From NCBI GenBank assembly GCA_003415625.1, contig PYIU01000002.1:3720001-3784000 (forward strand): a DNA stretch of 64,000 nucleotides, read 5' to 3'. Under the pieces are notes generated by a model that worked only from the letters and a program-made list of their open reading frames with translations, was not told where the DNA came from and made no database searches. The stretch comes from Aquanectria penicillioides. Lineage: Eukaryota; Ascomycota; Sordariomycetes; Hypocreales; Nectriaceae. Below, one piece after another: positions 47,863-60,346 of the stretch (its first letter is position 1; each line of letters opens with the position of its first letter). Both the position numbers and the translations under genes were made by a program.

Positions 47863-49316
47863 GTATTTAACTCACCAAAAAGAGTTATTGTTATGATTTT
47901 ACGAGGCCATTTCCAACGAGATAAATGCCCGGCCGATACCACATGTTCTCGACTCTTTTTTTTTTTTTTTTTGGGTTAACCCACGAGGTTCACATGCTTT
48001 ATATGACCTCGCCGCCGGGACGAAGCTCTCTCGGTCAATCACTCACACCTCCTCGGTCCGCGACGCGCTGATTAGGACCATGTCTCGCATGAGAGTTTAA
48101 GCCCGGTTCCCGTGGCTTGATAAAGGGCGACTACAGCACCGGGCTAGGCCCAGCGGCGACCAAGTGGATGATGGCTGACTGGTGAAGGCGAAAAAAAAAA
48201 ATTTGTGCGACCGGGCATGTCCTTGCGCATGACTTGGTGCTGCAAGAAGCCATCAACAAGTTTTTTTTCTTACACCCAGCTGGCTGTTTCTATTCAATGT
48301 CCTTGTTGTTGGAGGAGCAGGTCTTAGAACGCGACATATTTAACCGGCCCATGTTCATATCCTCGCGCTCCGATTCCTCGCCTTGTTTTTGTTTTCTTTG
48401 TCTGGTAACGTCTGTTCGCTGAGGCTCTTCCTCTTTTTTCTTACCCGTCGAAGCTAGGAGTTCAATATTAACAATTAGTCATGATATCAGAATTCATGGA
48501 TTTGGTATGAACGCTTGTCTACGATGTGAACGCGCGTGTTTGGGTTTTGCAGTTGAGGCATCTGGGTTATCAAGGTGATGACGCATATGCTTGACGCAAC
48601 CGCAAATCACAGCACAAGGGATTTACATCACATTAGTTCCCATCTCAATGATTTCCCTCACCAACACAATGGAGTCTAAATTGATCCCAGAAACTCATAT
48701 TGAATAATCCAGAGAAACCATTGAACATTCGAATTCTGCGTTTGATCATTTTTGAGTCATTTTTGATGGGCCAATGCATAACCATGAACATGACCATGAC
48801 CGTCTTTTCATAAATTTTTATCTTCGGTCGCTCGGCACTTGCATTCCCCAAATCCCACACTATGACGCTAAGCCGTAGCAGGTAAGAGGGGCAATCTGTG
48901 TTGTGAGTGGAGGAAGGAGGGGTCATAATTTTTTTTTAAATTTTTTTTTCCTCGCGATAATTCCTCGCGGATATGGTGCCCCTCCACCATCGGGATTGTT
49001 TTGGTGGGGTCTTTTCGCTCTTTCATGTGAACATTCTCTCTCTTCAATCGTGCATGCGTTGATTGCAAACGCCACTTCCAGGTACGCAGCTCCCTCCCGA
49101 GTACGGCCTTTGACTGCGTCCCTTCGATCACCTCGCTAACAATGTCCCGCCCATTAGATCAACTTCGCAAAAGGTCCCCAGCCCGGATAGTGGGGTAAAT
49201 CGTGTTTTCATCCCACTCCGGTTTCGCCTCACCGTGAGTGAGTGACATGATGACGCTGGAGGCCAGGACGCTAATCTAAGCTCAATAAGATCAAATAGCA
49301 CCCCCAAAAGATAAAT

Positions 49317-50462
49317 ATGGCTTCCCAGGATGTCCCCAAGACCTGCAAGGTCATCACCGCCGACACCATTGCCAAGGGCCTCTTGGCTGAGGTCAAGGAG
49401 ACCTTGGCCAAGGTGCAAGGCTCAAGCCCCAGTGAACCTACTCTGGCTGCTTTCCTCGCAAACGGCGACCCTGCCGCTGTCAAGTATGCGGAGTGGTCCA
49501 AGAAGACTTGCGAAGACAAGTGAGACAAACCTCGTGGATGAGTGCCGGCTAACCCGGACGAGTGCCTATGGGATTGGTGCTGATGCATGCTACAGCGGCT
49601 TCAAGTTTGACCTTCGCACGGTTGACAAGGATCTTCTCGAGGAAGAGATCATGAAGGCCAACGAGGATGAGGCTGTTGACGGCGTCATCGTCTACTACCC
49701 CATCTTCGTCAAGAACCCCACTCATGACAAGTATGTCCAGGAAGTTGTCGACCTCACCAAGGACGTCGAGGGTCTTCGTCACCAGTATCTCCACAACATG
49801 TACCACAACATCCGATTCCTCGATGCTCCTGAGAACCGCAAGAAATCTATCCTTCCCTGCACCCCCCTCGCCGTCGTCAAGATCCTCGAGCACCTCCAGA
49901 TCTACAACCCCATCCTCGCTCCTGGAAACCGCCTCTTTGGAAAGACTATTACCGTCATTAACAGATCCGAGGTCAACGGACGACCCCTTGCAGCTCTCTT
50001 GGCCAACGATGGTGCCAATGTGTACTCGGTCGACATCACCGGAGTCCAGCTTTTCACTCGTGGCCAGGGTATCAAGAAGGCTCGCCACCAGGTCGAGGAC
50101 AAGGAAGGTTGGGCTCTTGAGCAGTGCCTCCCCATCAGTGACGTCGTCATCGGAGGTGTGCCGGTTGAGTCCTTCAAGGTTCCTACTGAGCTCATCCGCG
50201 AGGGTGCCGTCTGCATCAACTTCTCTTCGTACAGAAACTTCGACGGCCCGGCTATCAAAGAGAAGGCCTCTATCTATGTGCCCTCTGTTGGCAAGGTCAC
50301 GATCGCCATTCTTTTACGAAACCTTGTGGTATGTTCCTATCAATCGTCTCATGTGGAAGCTCTAAGCTAACCTATTAGCGCCTGATTGCCAACCGACCAT
50401 CCAAGGACGAGTCCGACACGAGCAACATCCAGGCCCGCACCGAGGCTTTCGCTGACGACTAA
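49317..50462 (+). CDS. NAD-dependent 5,10-methylenetetrahydrofolate dehydrogenase (Mtd1 type)
   Basis: This cytosolic enzyme oxidises methylene-THF to methenyl-THF, feeding one-carbon units to purine synthesis. Exons are 49317-49519, 49596-50328 and 50379-50462. Intron 1 is 76 nt (donor GTGAGA, branch GCTAAC) and intron 2 is 50 nt (donor GTATGT, branch GCTAAC). The product is 339 aa, close to the yeast monofunctional enzyme. Family signatures: VDGVIVYYPIF, DVEGL, YHNIRFLDAPENRKKSILPC, CTPLAVVKILEHLQIYN, the NAD-binding segment GKTITVINRSEVNGRPLAAL, FTRGQG, SDVVIGGVP, GAVCINFSSYRNF, VPSVGKVTIAILLRNL. The LPCTP and NRSEVNGRP stretches distinguish it from trifunctional C1-THF synthases. Intact, no lesion. 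Confidence 0.95.
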
Positions 50463-51279
50463 ATGCTCTCGATATGACAAGACACATTGCCGAATGCAAC
50501 TGTTGAAATGCCGCGACTTCGAGATTTTGAATTGATGATACCTGGTGGCCAATTGACCGATGAAAAAAAATTGAGGGAAATAAAATGGGAGAAACAAAAC
50601 TTTAAAAATGGGACTTTGCATTTAGACTAAAAAAATAAACGGAAAATTATTTTCGATTTTAGGAGTCAATTATATAGACACAAATACACCAGATGGGCTA
50701 CGAGCTTGAAAAACCAGGTGCCATGTTGGTGACACCGAATCATAGCTTCAATTGTGCTAAACAAAACCATTACTGAATCCTGGGTTGCGTTGGTTGATAG
50801 AGTCTTCCGTCCATTGTCTTGAATGTACCAATGACCAACCGTGGACGAGTTGAGTTGCGATTCCCAAAATAGCCCAGTTCTCTAAGTTTTGCTTGGAGGG
50901 GATCATGCATGATCCTGGCTGCAAGGAATAGCTGGTATGCAAGGCCATGAAAAAAAAAACCACACACATGCACTGTACAGATGTTTTAGATGCAGGGGCA
51001 GCTGTTTTGGTTCTGCATGAATGGTTCTGATTGAGATCTCGCTCTTTGGTATTAGCTATTGCTGGTAAGTGGACCAATTATCGATTTCGTTAGTGGGTCA
51101 GGATGCGAATAACTTCTGACCTCGTCTAGATATTTTGGATAAATTAGTACTATTTTTATTTTGGGCTTGGGGATCTTATCGTTAAGTTATTCTCATGTTT
51201 TGTGTGTACAGATGCCCGCCGATTAAATTACCACGGCTCGTTTTGGATGCAATTGAACGGAGAGGGAACACTGGCTGAG
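50463..51279. other. Spacer left of the putative MITE
   Basis: This is the 3' region of the dehydrogenase gene followed by AT-rich DNA. No coding sequence recognised. Confidence 0.45.
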
Positions 51280-51653
51280 CAACGCCTCCAACAATTCAAC
51301 TTTTCTGGATCAATTCAAACCAATCTCACACATGATTCAGATCAATTCAACCAATTCAAATTAATATCCAATTTTTTTTAAATTTTTTTATTTCAATCTA
51401 AAAACCTCTATTTTTTACTATTATTGAGGTATATATAGGGTAGGAGGCTGGCGAGGCTGCTTACATAATATTGGCAAAAATTCCTTGCCTTTGGCAGGGG
51501 CCTCCATGGTGTTCACTCAATAAATATATAGAGTGACGGCGTATTTCAATCTATTAAATTCAATCCAAGTCGACCCACCGCCAATTAAATTCAGACGCCT
51601 AGGGGTTCAATTCGAAAAAAATTCCTCCTCGAATTGAATTGTTGGAGGCGTTG
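51280..51653. mobile_element. Putative 374-bp MITE with 20-bp perfect terminal inverted repeats
   Basis: The left end CAACGCCTCCAACAATTCAA (51280-51299) is the exact reverse complement of 51634-51653. The 334-bp interior is AT-rich, has no coding capacity and contains several sub-terminal TTCAAT/CAATTCAA repeats on the left side and TTAAATTCAA-like ones on the right. Size, perfect TIRs and AT-rich non-coding interior are the hallmarks of a non-autonomous DNA transposon. No clear target-site duplication was found (flanks ...GGCTGAG and GTCCAGA...), so the superfamily cannot be assigned. The TIR differs from the Fusarium mimp TIR as I recall it. Confidence 0.65.
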
Positions 51654-52597
51654 GTCCAGAGGCAGAGGATCTGATATTTACCCGTCAAGGTTGGCTGGCT
51701 GATCTTTGGGCCGCTGAGGTGTGGCAAGAAACAAAGTGGCTTTTGGTGTCTGGCAAGCTGGAATAACCTGATGGCCCAATCACCGTCGAGAGACATGATC
51801 CTGTGTGTTAGTTTTCAGCAGGGAACCGTTCCCGACAGCTGGGCGAGACTGCAGGCAGAAGAAACAAATGGGGAAGAGACAACAAGTCTCCACAAGATGG
51901 GTTGCTAGTGGTGGATATGTTAGGGGGACGAGGGGGCTTCACGGAGCTGAGCAAAAGAAGGTGTGTAGAGGAAAAGAAATTACCTAGGTACCTACACAGT
52001 GAAGTGTCAGTAGAGTGTTTGCAACAATAAACAAAAAAAACTGCACTTGAGGTTGCGGTTGCAGTTGCGGCTGCAGCAATCGCAGCTGACTGTGAGGTTG
52101 GACGGCTTGGACGGCTTGGATGGGTCAAGTCAATAGTCTCAGGTTGGGGGACACATGTCTGCTGGCTCGTGCTTTGGCGAGCTTCGTGCTCGTGCAGGAC
52201 ATTTATGCGGCCAGCAGGGACTAGCTGAGTTTATCGGCGGGGATTAGATGGATGGACGAGGGTGGGCTCCAGGAATATAACAGCGTGGCACGTATGTCAT
52301 GTCGCATCTTGGGAGGCTGGCTTAGCGGTGTTCAGCATCATGCCGTAGCCGGACAGGCCATCATGATAGGGATTTCTGGGCCAGAGAAGCGAGAAGGGCA
52401 CCTTTCAGGTCAGTCCGTAGGTATGCGGTAGTCCGCACAACAAAGACTAGGTAGGGATGCGACGACGGCAAGGCAAGGGACGGACGCATCCCCTGCTCCG
52501 TGCTTTTGCCTCAAAGGGGGACGCAGGTCCGGGACTTGGGCGAGCCAAGTGACCTTTCTCTCTAGCTTAGCTGGCAGCCGAGGAGGGGGGCGGCAAG

Positions 52598-52775
52598 GCG
52601 AGCGGGTGAACGGGCGAGTGAGCGGGCGAATGAGTGAAAGAGTATGTGAATGAGCGAGCAAGTGAGTGAGTGTGAGCGTGGCCCCAAACCACCAAACGCC
52701 TCGCTCCGGCTACAGTGAGACTTTGAGGGAGAGTGAGAGTGAGAGTGAGTGAGAGTGAGTGAGAGCGACTGAGCG
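52598..52775. repeat. Degenerate GAGT/GAGC/GAAT tetranucleotide repeat
   Basis: Two blocks (52598-52680 and 52725-52775) consist mainly of imperfect four-base GAGT-like units, separated by about 45 nt of unique sequence. The purine/GT bias is strong. Confidence 0.7.
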
Positions 52776-53464
52776 CCATGTTTCGTCTGGACCCATGGGC
52801 GGTGAACCCGTAAGATGTCGAGGCGTGAACCGATGGGGTGGCCCCCTTTTCCCGTCCCTCGTGCGTGATCCTTGTCGAGTGTGGGATGGAAATTACCTGC
52901 TGCGACTCTCCGTCATGCCGCTGCCACCCAATTGGAAAGGTCAGCGGCAGGATAATGTAAGGTATAATGTAAGGTACTCCATCGAGAGGGGAATAAATAG
53001 ATGATACGTGCGACGTACAGTAGCAATGTAGGTACATTACGGAGTACGTGCTGCGATTATACTGCAGTGCGTATAGTGCGGCTGCTGGGAGGAGCCGGTC
53101 TGCCTATGGAGCAGACAGGGTCTCAGGCAAGACTTGACAGCTGGGCTGTTGTTTGTTGTCGGATTGGACTGGGGGGTTTCATTCAGTCCCGAGCGCTTCT
53201 TCTCCTGTCGCTCGTTGCTCGTATTAAACATAGTCGTAGCCGCGTCCAACCTCATGGACTTGTACCTCCTGCTTCCCGCCAACGCCGCCGCCGCCGCCGC
53301 CCCCAGCTGTCACATCCAGGGACCAGATTGATGAGGAAATAGGAACCAACCGCTCGCTGCACGTCAACATTTCCATCCCGTCCAGGTCACTTTTGATCTT
53401 GTTTTATTTTTCAATTTTTTTTTTGTTCCAACAGAAAAATATCCACCCCCAACAACACACCACT

Positions 53465-53488
53465 ACCACCACCACCACCACCACCACC
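53465..53488. repeat. (ACC)8 microsatellite
   Basis: Eight perfect ACC units lie upstream of the 54604 gene. Confidence 0.85.
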
Positions 53489-54603
53489 AGCAGCTTTTTT
53501 GCTTCCTTTACTCTTGCGGCTCCTCATCCATCGCCGCCTTCGTCCACTCATTGACCCAAACTAATCGCCGCTTTCTCTCCAGCTCCGGCCAGAGGTCTCC
53601 CCTCCCAAAACGTCCAAACCCCTCCGGAAGAGACACACGACCCGGTAACCTAGTGGGCGGGCTCCCGTCTTTCCCGCCCGAACCCGTCATTGTTGCGCCG
53701 AGGCAGCTCCTGCGGCCTGCGCCGTCTGTCCAAGCCTCCATTCCTCGCGGTGCGACTCGACGGCGGTTCCACAGAAACCCCTGACCCGCGCCGTCGAAAG
53801 TTCTTGGATCGTTCTCGCCTAGACTCTTCTCGGCCAGGCTTTCTTGACGTGTTTGAGAGGACTGAGCGCGGGTTAGGAGCACACCAAAAGCCCTTGGCGC
53901 GTGCATCATCATCCTCGGTGGACGCTGCGTTAGAGGTACGTACTGGCTACCTATCCAGGGCCTTTTTCGTCCAATCTACTTTAGCTGGGTCCCTAAGCTT
54001 TTTTTGTTGTCGTCCCGCGCTCATCACCATCGCCGTTCGTGCTCTTTGTCCCTTCGCCCTCAAACCCCGTCCCCTCCCCCCCCCTCTCCAATTCTCGACC
54101 ATGCTCGACTTGCCTTTGGCTTGACGGATTTGAGACCGTCTTCGTCAACCAGTTTTCACACTCAGTCGCTGTTCCCTAAACCTTGCTTCGCGACCATCTC
54201 CTTCCGTCTTGTGTCAGCTCACCTAGACCTGTCTCTCCCTTGCCTGCGATCCGTTCCGCCTTGGGCCTGTTTCTCATCCCACCACTTTGCTTTTTGCGCC
54301 ACCTTGCGATCTGTCGACTGACAATACGATTTCACCTAAGACATCAGCTTCATGCTATCGAATCACTGACCGGCTGGTCGCCGAGAAAAAAAAAAAAAGT
54401 CATCTGCAAGTCTATCCGCGCGTCGCATCCGACTGGACGATCCCTCGACTGCTGGTTTGCCAAAAAGCGCGACCGCCACAACTCTCATCCGACGCGCTCA
54501 CGTCGCTCCCTCCCTCCCCGAGAGAACTTCGACCTGCCTCTGTAACTCTGCGAATTTTCCAAGAGAGATACCCCACTGGTTCGAAGCACAACGTTGAGCG
54601 ACA

Positions 54604-57371
54604 ATGGCCGCGCAGGCGATGTCTGCTCACCATGACATGCGGCAGGGTGCTGCGACGCCGACCTCGCTGTCACATCGACCGATTGCTGGATCGCCGACTT
54701 TGACAAACCCCGATATGATCCTCCCCGACTATGATTTCCCCGACTCACCCGATGATGACCGCTCGCGCTCCCCCTCATGATGTGGAATAACCCCCAAATC
54801 GGCGAGATACAGTTCCACCTCCCTCCACCTCAAAGCACCTTCACAACCCCCATCATCTATGGAAATGGAACTATGTTGTCGGATATTGGGGAGGTAACCG
54901 AGGTCGAGAGTGTTATTGGCAAGGGCTCCCGGCGCCCTTCTTCTCATCTTTCTGTCCCGAGCGACGATGATATTGCTTTGCGCTCATCGCCCACCATGGG
55001 CGCGGCACGCCTCAAAAGCAAAAGCCAGATCATGCCGCGGGGGAGGCGAACCTCGCTAGAATCCACTAGCACAGTCACCACCCAGGGCCACAACGGCGAG
55101 TTTGGGGATTTTGACGATGCTGTGAGCGTTGACGATATCAACTTTCAAGGTGACGACGAAGAGAGCATGGCTTCATCATATGTAGCTGGGACACCTGCTG
55201 AGGAGCCTCTTGTCGGGAGGAGAACGAACAGAAAGGTTTCGGGCGGTGATGATCGGTTTTCCACGAACTCTCTGAGCGATCGGGCTGAGCAGATCCTCGC
55301 TAATGCGAAACAGCGATTATCGGTGAGTTGCGCAACTGACCCCATTTCCCGGATTGTTCTTATGCTTATAATATTGGCAGACCATGGAAGGGAACCTTAC
55401 GAGGGCGAGAAGCTCACTTTATTATGCCCCCATGTCCGACGGCTCGACTCCATCGCCCCCTATTGTTCGCCCTGCATCCTCTTTCCGTGAAACCACTGGT
55501 TCCACGCCTACTGGGCACTCAAGAATTCTGAGCGACACGAACGTTCAAAACGACTCCAACGGCGCTGCATACCCATTGCGATCGGCCAGCGCGCTAGGGG
55601 CGGCAGGGGGATACCGCCAGCCATTGACATCGTCAAGGAGCGTCGATGCCTTGGGGTCAGGATATGTGGTCCCCAGTCATAGGTTCACCTTCCAAGGCCT
55701 GGATACGACACTCGAGCCATTGAGCGAAGACGAGGACCGCTCGAATCTTGACGACGGCAGCCTATATGAAAATCTGCGAAGCCCGACGTTTGGATACGCC
55801 ACAGACAAAGAAGTGACTCGATCTGCCTCGGTAGCGCAAATGCGGGACCTGAAAGACCAAATGAATGACCTCAAAGGAAAGATATCAAGTTTGAAGGAAC
55901 AAGCACGTGCCGATAGCATGAAACGCCGCAGTTTACAAAGTCTCAGAACCCCGAGTCCCTTCACCCATGCCAGGTGGGACCAAGGCTTCATGGAGCCTAG
56001 GGCCATTAAGGGTGCGGGTCCTGAAACTGTACCTTGGCAAGCTCCCTGGAATAAAGGTGTAGCACCTGCCGATTTTGAAGTCGACAAGCCGATTCCCAGT
56101 TACGAAGAGATTGCAGCAGCAGAGGCGGCGGCTGAGAATGACGACGTGGCAAGTGTTGAATACGAGGATGCCCCTGAAGCCAAAACTCCCCATGCTCAAA
56201 CCCCAGAGCCTCTCATAAAAGACGATGTCGTCAATGGAATTGGGCCCTTGAGAGAAGAGCAAGTAACTGAGGAGTCGGACATCATCGAACAGGTCATAGA
56301 AATTCCACAGGACATTGATGAGTATGACCAAATTGATGGAGAAGGCGTCCGGATAGTTGAAGATGGCGAGTGGGAAGAGAACCGCATGCTGGAAGAGGAG
56401 GAACAAGATGAGCAGGAGGTCAGCGAATATATGAATGGCGAAGACAGAGAAGAAGAAAGAGAAGAAGGAGAAGAAGGAGAAGAAGGCGAAGGGGATTATG
56501 ACGACTACGCAAGCGAGAGCGGCGACTCGTTATACCATGACACCTTGCAGCATCCCATCTCCCACGAGGATCGTGAGGACGCTTTTGATTATGAGCATTT
56601 CTTCCTCCACTCGGCAATGGGAACAATCAGCCAGCAGCGACTGGAGCGCAGAGGAAGCTTTAGTTCTGAGGATTCCGTCGAAACCACCAGAGGGCCTATT
56701 GTGGATCGGCCACGGAGATCTAGCATTGATACTTTGTCGTCTGAGTCTTCATTTGCTACCGCAACAGAAGGGCGTACGAGCCGCACTTCAACAATGGAAG
56801 ACGATACCAAGGAGACAGCCATTGAGGCTCCCGACCTATCGGACTTCTCGGACGGCCCTCAAACATCGAAGCGAACTACATTTGGAGGTTTCGATTTCTC
56901 GCGCCCCGAGCATGCCGAGGAGAAACCAAATGACATTGATCAGAGCCAACCTCGCCGTAACACGATTGTCCACCGGCCAACTCACAGCGAGAGCGTCGCG
57001 ACTCATCGCCCTTCCGTCTCGTCCTTCGAATCGACTGGTACGAACCGAAGCTTTCCCTTGGTTAACAAGGTTAAGATGAACGGAGGGTTCTAACCCCGAG
57101 TGGGTCGCCGGATCATGAACTGGAGCAAATTTCCGAAACCCTGATGCACGAGACCGCCAGCATTTGCGAGCAGGAGACAGGAGGAAGTGGCGAGACAGCT
57201 GCGATAAATCTACTCCCCAGGGAGGATCAGGTCCTCGTGGAGAAGCTTGTGGCTAGCCTAGGCCGGTGTGTCTTGGGCCTATCAGAGGTATCCAAAGCGA
57301 GCACAGAATCTCGCATGTACCGACGCCGAATCGAGACGGCACGACGCATTTTGGAAGGACTGGAGGATTAA
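54604..57371 (+). CDS. Large acidic, Ser-rich protein with central coiled coil; two apparent 1-nt frameshifts
   Basis: This is one gene seen as three pieces. The start ATG 54604 encodes ILPDYDFPDSPDDDRSRSP. The frame shifts at the C5 run 54770-54774, where one more C joins it to LMMWNNPQIGEIQFHLPPP. The intron is 55323-55380 (GTGAGT...GGCAG). The second shift is at GGG 57085-57087, where one more G replaces the early TAA with VLTPSGSPDHELEQISETLM and continues to TAG 57369-57371. Corrected length is about 903 aa. Features: Ser/Pro-rich N half; coiled coil RDLKDQMNDLKGKISSLKEQ at about 394-425; highly acidic stretch at about 576-617 (poly-Glu with Asp/Tyr); a C-terminal helical module (about 830-903) with VEKLVASLGRCVLGLSEVSK and MYRRRIETARRILEGL. 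I know no characterised family. The C-terminal module and the DFPDSPDDDRSRSP start look conserved-type. Missing bases are probably sequence errors. Confidence 0.75.
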
Positions 57372-57751
57372 TGTCTCCGGAAAAGTTATCTGGAAGGGTT
57401 TATCTGTCATACGAGAAAGAAAAAAAAATTCGGGTGGTTATTACGGCGTCTATTACAGGTTGGGCGCTGCGTTTCACGCGGCGAAGATTGCGGCGGGTTG
57501 TGGCGGCGGTGGTTTGACATTGAGCGTGGGAGGCTTCATTTCGTTTTGGTGCAGATCCAGTCCATGTTCGATACCCTTCTTATTTTTCATTTTCCTCGGG
57601 GAGCTTTTTTCTCAGATGAATATCATGTTTCCTATGTTGCCTTTTTTGGTGGTCAGTGCTAGCTGAGCAACTTTATCGTGGATGATGCACATATCATAGA
57701 CATACCCACTCTTTGGTCAAGAAGATTGGACGAAATACCAGTATATGAGAT
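57372..57751. other. Convergent 3' spacer
   Basis: This is the 3' region between the large acidic gene (+) and the HNH relic (-). No gene recognised. Confidence 0.5.
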
Positions 57752-59348
57752 TCACCAACTACCTACGGGTGCAGTTTTGACATAACAAACATGACTTATG
57801 GTCTCATTTCCATTCCCGCGGAACGCTCCAAGATTGCGATTTCTTAGTGCTGCAAGAATTGGATCTTGTAAGGGGTCTACTCCCGTCTTAACTGTGACCT
57901 CTTCCTCCTGGTCTTCCTTACCATCCTTGTCTTTGTCGACTTGTTGTTCCCAGCGCGCTATGGCATCCTTGGACCAAAAAGAGGGACCTTCATCTGGCGG
58001 TGCCCTCTTGCGCGGCACCGAAGCGCGCGCGGCATTGCTGCAAGGCGAATAATGATCCATTGTATTTCAATTGCGGCTTGAAAAGCTAGGGCGTGTTGGG
58101 TTTTACGATTCCGTTTGATAATGCTTCCCGAGCGAATGGGGTGACTTGTGTAGCTGATGCAACCACTGTTGTTGGTCTTCAAGCACAAGGTGCAGTTCGG
58201 ATCGCAACCAATCGCCTCCTTGTGCCCGTATTCGTGATTGAGCTTCGCGAGCAACCTCTTTTCGGGATCCCTTTGATCATCGAGATTGATGGAAAGTTCT
58301 GAGTCGTGGGCAGGGTTGAGTGGCATCCATCGAAGGTACTGGAGTCGAATTTCGGATTCCTCCGGGCGGTCTTCCAGCGGCTTGTGCCCGAGGTATTTGA
58401 AAGCACACTGGCCTCTCGTCCACCTATTGTGAAGATCTGGAGTCAATGAAACCATGTTCTAGACTCTATTCATGTTTTAATCACCAATAAACCACGAGTT
58501 TCCGAAGTGGCGATTGAGATTGTCCAACTTCAAATCGAATAGGGACTCCAGGATCGGGATAATTTCATGTGTTTCAAATGGATTCTCCTTGATGTGATTC
58601 CACGTAAACGGCAGGATATGACACACATGGGGATACGAAATTTTGGAAACAATGCAGAGCTGGGGATCTAAATTGCGGCATTCCTTTATCTCAAGCTGGG
58701 CACGACTCCCCCGTTCAACCTGGAGGGTCTCGAGGTCGCTTTTCACGGGGTCGGAAAGAGAGCTCTTAGAATCCCGTGGTTTTTGTAACTGGGCTTCTTC
58801 GTCGTCCCGCAATCTCAATTCCCCGAATTGCAATGTTTGATGTTTACAGCAGACGTAACTTTTTTTGTATCTCAGAAAGACTAGTTGACTGTTATAGAAC
58901 CTGATTCTCGATCGGTCGGAAACGGGGAAGAAAATACCATCGTAAACTATTCTGTCCAGTTTGTTCAGCGGCTCCATTAACATCTGCTGCTTGCCAGGGC
59001 TGAAAACGAATGACTCCAGCCTCTATTCGGGCCTGGAAATCAAGGCACAGGATTGAAAGGTTGTGAACTCCCATTCTGGGTTGTTGCGGGCTTCCCTCGG
59101 TCCGTTGAGCAAGACAGAGATGGAAGCAAGTGGACTCTCATATTCTCGAATGGGAACAAGGGCTCAGGGTCCTCAAATGCCGGCCTAGCCTGGACAAATT
59201 GCATTATGGAACTGAGGGATACCATGTCTCGATATCGCATATTGTCCCCGATAGATTTCAAGGAGTAGGCCAGTGCCTCTGGGTCATCTGCTTAGTCCTC
59301 CAAGTATTTGGCCATAGCCTCTTGGACGCGTTTTCCAATATCGTCCAT
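57752..59348 (-). pseudogene. Decayed HNH-endonuclease-domain protein gene
   Basis: Minus-strand coding pieces in order: 59348 MDDIGKRVQEAMAKYLED, TAA (59292-59294), then ADDPEALAYSLKSIGDNMRY; a frame change near 59040-59080 (LDFQARIEAGVIRFQPWQAA); another near 58990 into LNKLDRIVYDGIFFPVSD. The core follows: Cys-containing LDPQLCIVSK, CHILPFTWN, NMVSLTPDLHNRWTRGQ. This is the arrangement of fungal HNH-type nuclease domains (C...CHI...N...LH). In-frame TAA 58477 and TAG 58459 interrupt it between IGD and NMVSL. The frame shifts again after AIEIQWIIIRLAAM (about 58035) into RKRAPPDEGPSFWSKDAIAR and ends at 57752. All three stops fit CAA/CAG to TAA/TAG. Real introns could explain one break but not all. 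Native function unknown. Confidence 0.65.
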
Positions 59349-60346
59349 GTTGTAGAATGGATGGCCAGGGGCAAGAGACGATAGTGCGGGTGGCGCTATG
59401 CAAGGAGAGAATGTGTCAAGGAAAGAAAACATAGAGATGGCCTAGGCAAAGAGAAATCAAGACAAAATGCGGATTGATTGGAAAATGAATGGATTCCAAG
59501 TGACTGTCAGGTGGCTGCCAGCTGATTGCCAGCTGAGTGCAAACTCATGCCAATAAATAATGAAATGAAGGAGCTCTTGTACCACAACAGAGGATTCACG
59601 GGATGCGACTTAAGGGTTGCGCAATGTCTAAACCTGTGCTACCTAATCGATCGGCCTCCAGTTTTCTTTTCTCTCATTGATTTTATTTGCGTCAAGACCT
59701 GTTGTCGCGTTCCAGCACTTGGCTGTTTATGAACTGGTGAATAAAAGTGCTGAGCCGCACTTCACAAAGACATGCTGAGAAAAGCCGAAGCCCTTGGTGA
59801 GCAAGCAACGGTCCGTAGATACCTACCTAAGTATATACCTACCTCGACCTCCTGTATGGCACAGCTTGGTTTGAAAGCGCTGGCATATTCATTGGCCGTT
59901 GAGCTAAATCCTTCACTCCTTTCATGCATATTTTCCATCACATTCAGTGATCTGTCCTCTATTTGCGCTGCGTCCCTTCACCGTATTATCTGCTTTGGTA
60001 CCCCCTGGCCCATCTAGGGGGGGAGGGGTTGGACGCCAAAAAAAGTAGGAGGTAAAAAAAAAAAAAAAAAAAAAGGAAAGAAAGAAAGAAAGAAACAAAG
60101 GAAGAAAAAAAAAAAAAAGGAAGCGAAAAAAGCTGCCACGCGACAGACACGGTCTCCACTGCTCCCGACCGCCTCCAAAGTCCAAACTCTCCTCCATCCA
60201 TCAAACCCTTATTCACCCTTTTGCTATCAACCACGTTCCAGAGCAACTTTGGTTTTCAAACCATCTTCTCTCCTTCCACTCAACAGCGCACACCCCATCC
60301 CATCTCCGTGCTGCAATCAATTGTACAAAGCACTCTATAGCCCATC
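59349..60346. other. Spacer with purine-rich simple sequence
   Basis: No gene recognised. A21 lies at 60054-60074, followed by a (GAAA)-like tract to about 60125, just upstream of the apq12 leader. Confidence 0.5.

Larger units (their letters stand above)
46482..49316. other. Intergenic region between nrtA (-) and methylene-THF dehydrogenase (+)
   Basis: This is a divergent promoter region of 2.8 kb with no gene recognised. It contains the regulatory sites listed separately, a GTC microsatellite at 47842-47862 and a T-run near 47957-47972. The plus frame at 47038-47247 has no domain. Confidence 0.5.
51654..54603. other. Gene-free region and leader of the next gene
   Basis: No gene recognised. 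It contains degenerate GAGT/GAGC repeats at 52598-52775, an ACC microsatellite at 53465-53488 and a long CT-rich leader-like stretch (53500-54600). Long plus frames in that leader (for example 53690-54124 and 54183-54545) are low complexity and unsupported. Confidence 0.45.
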
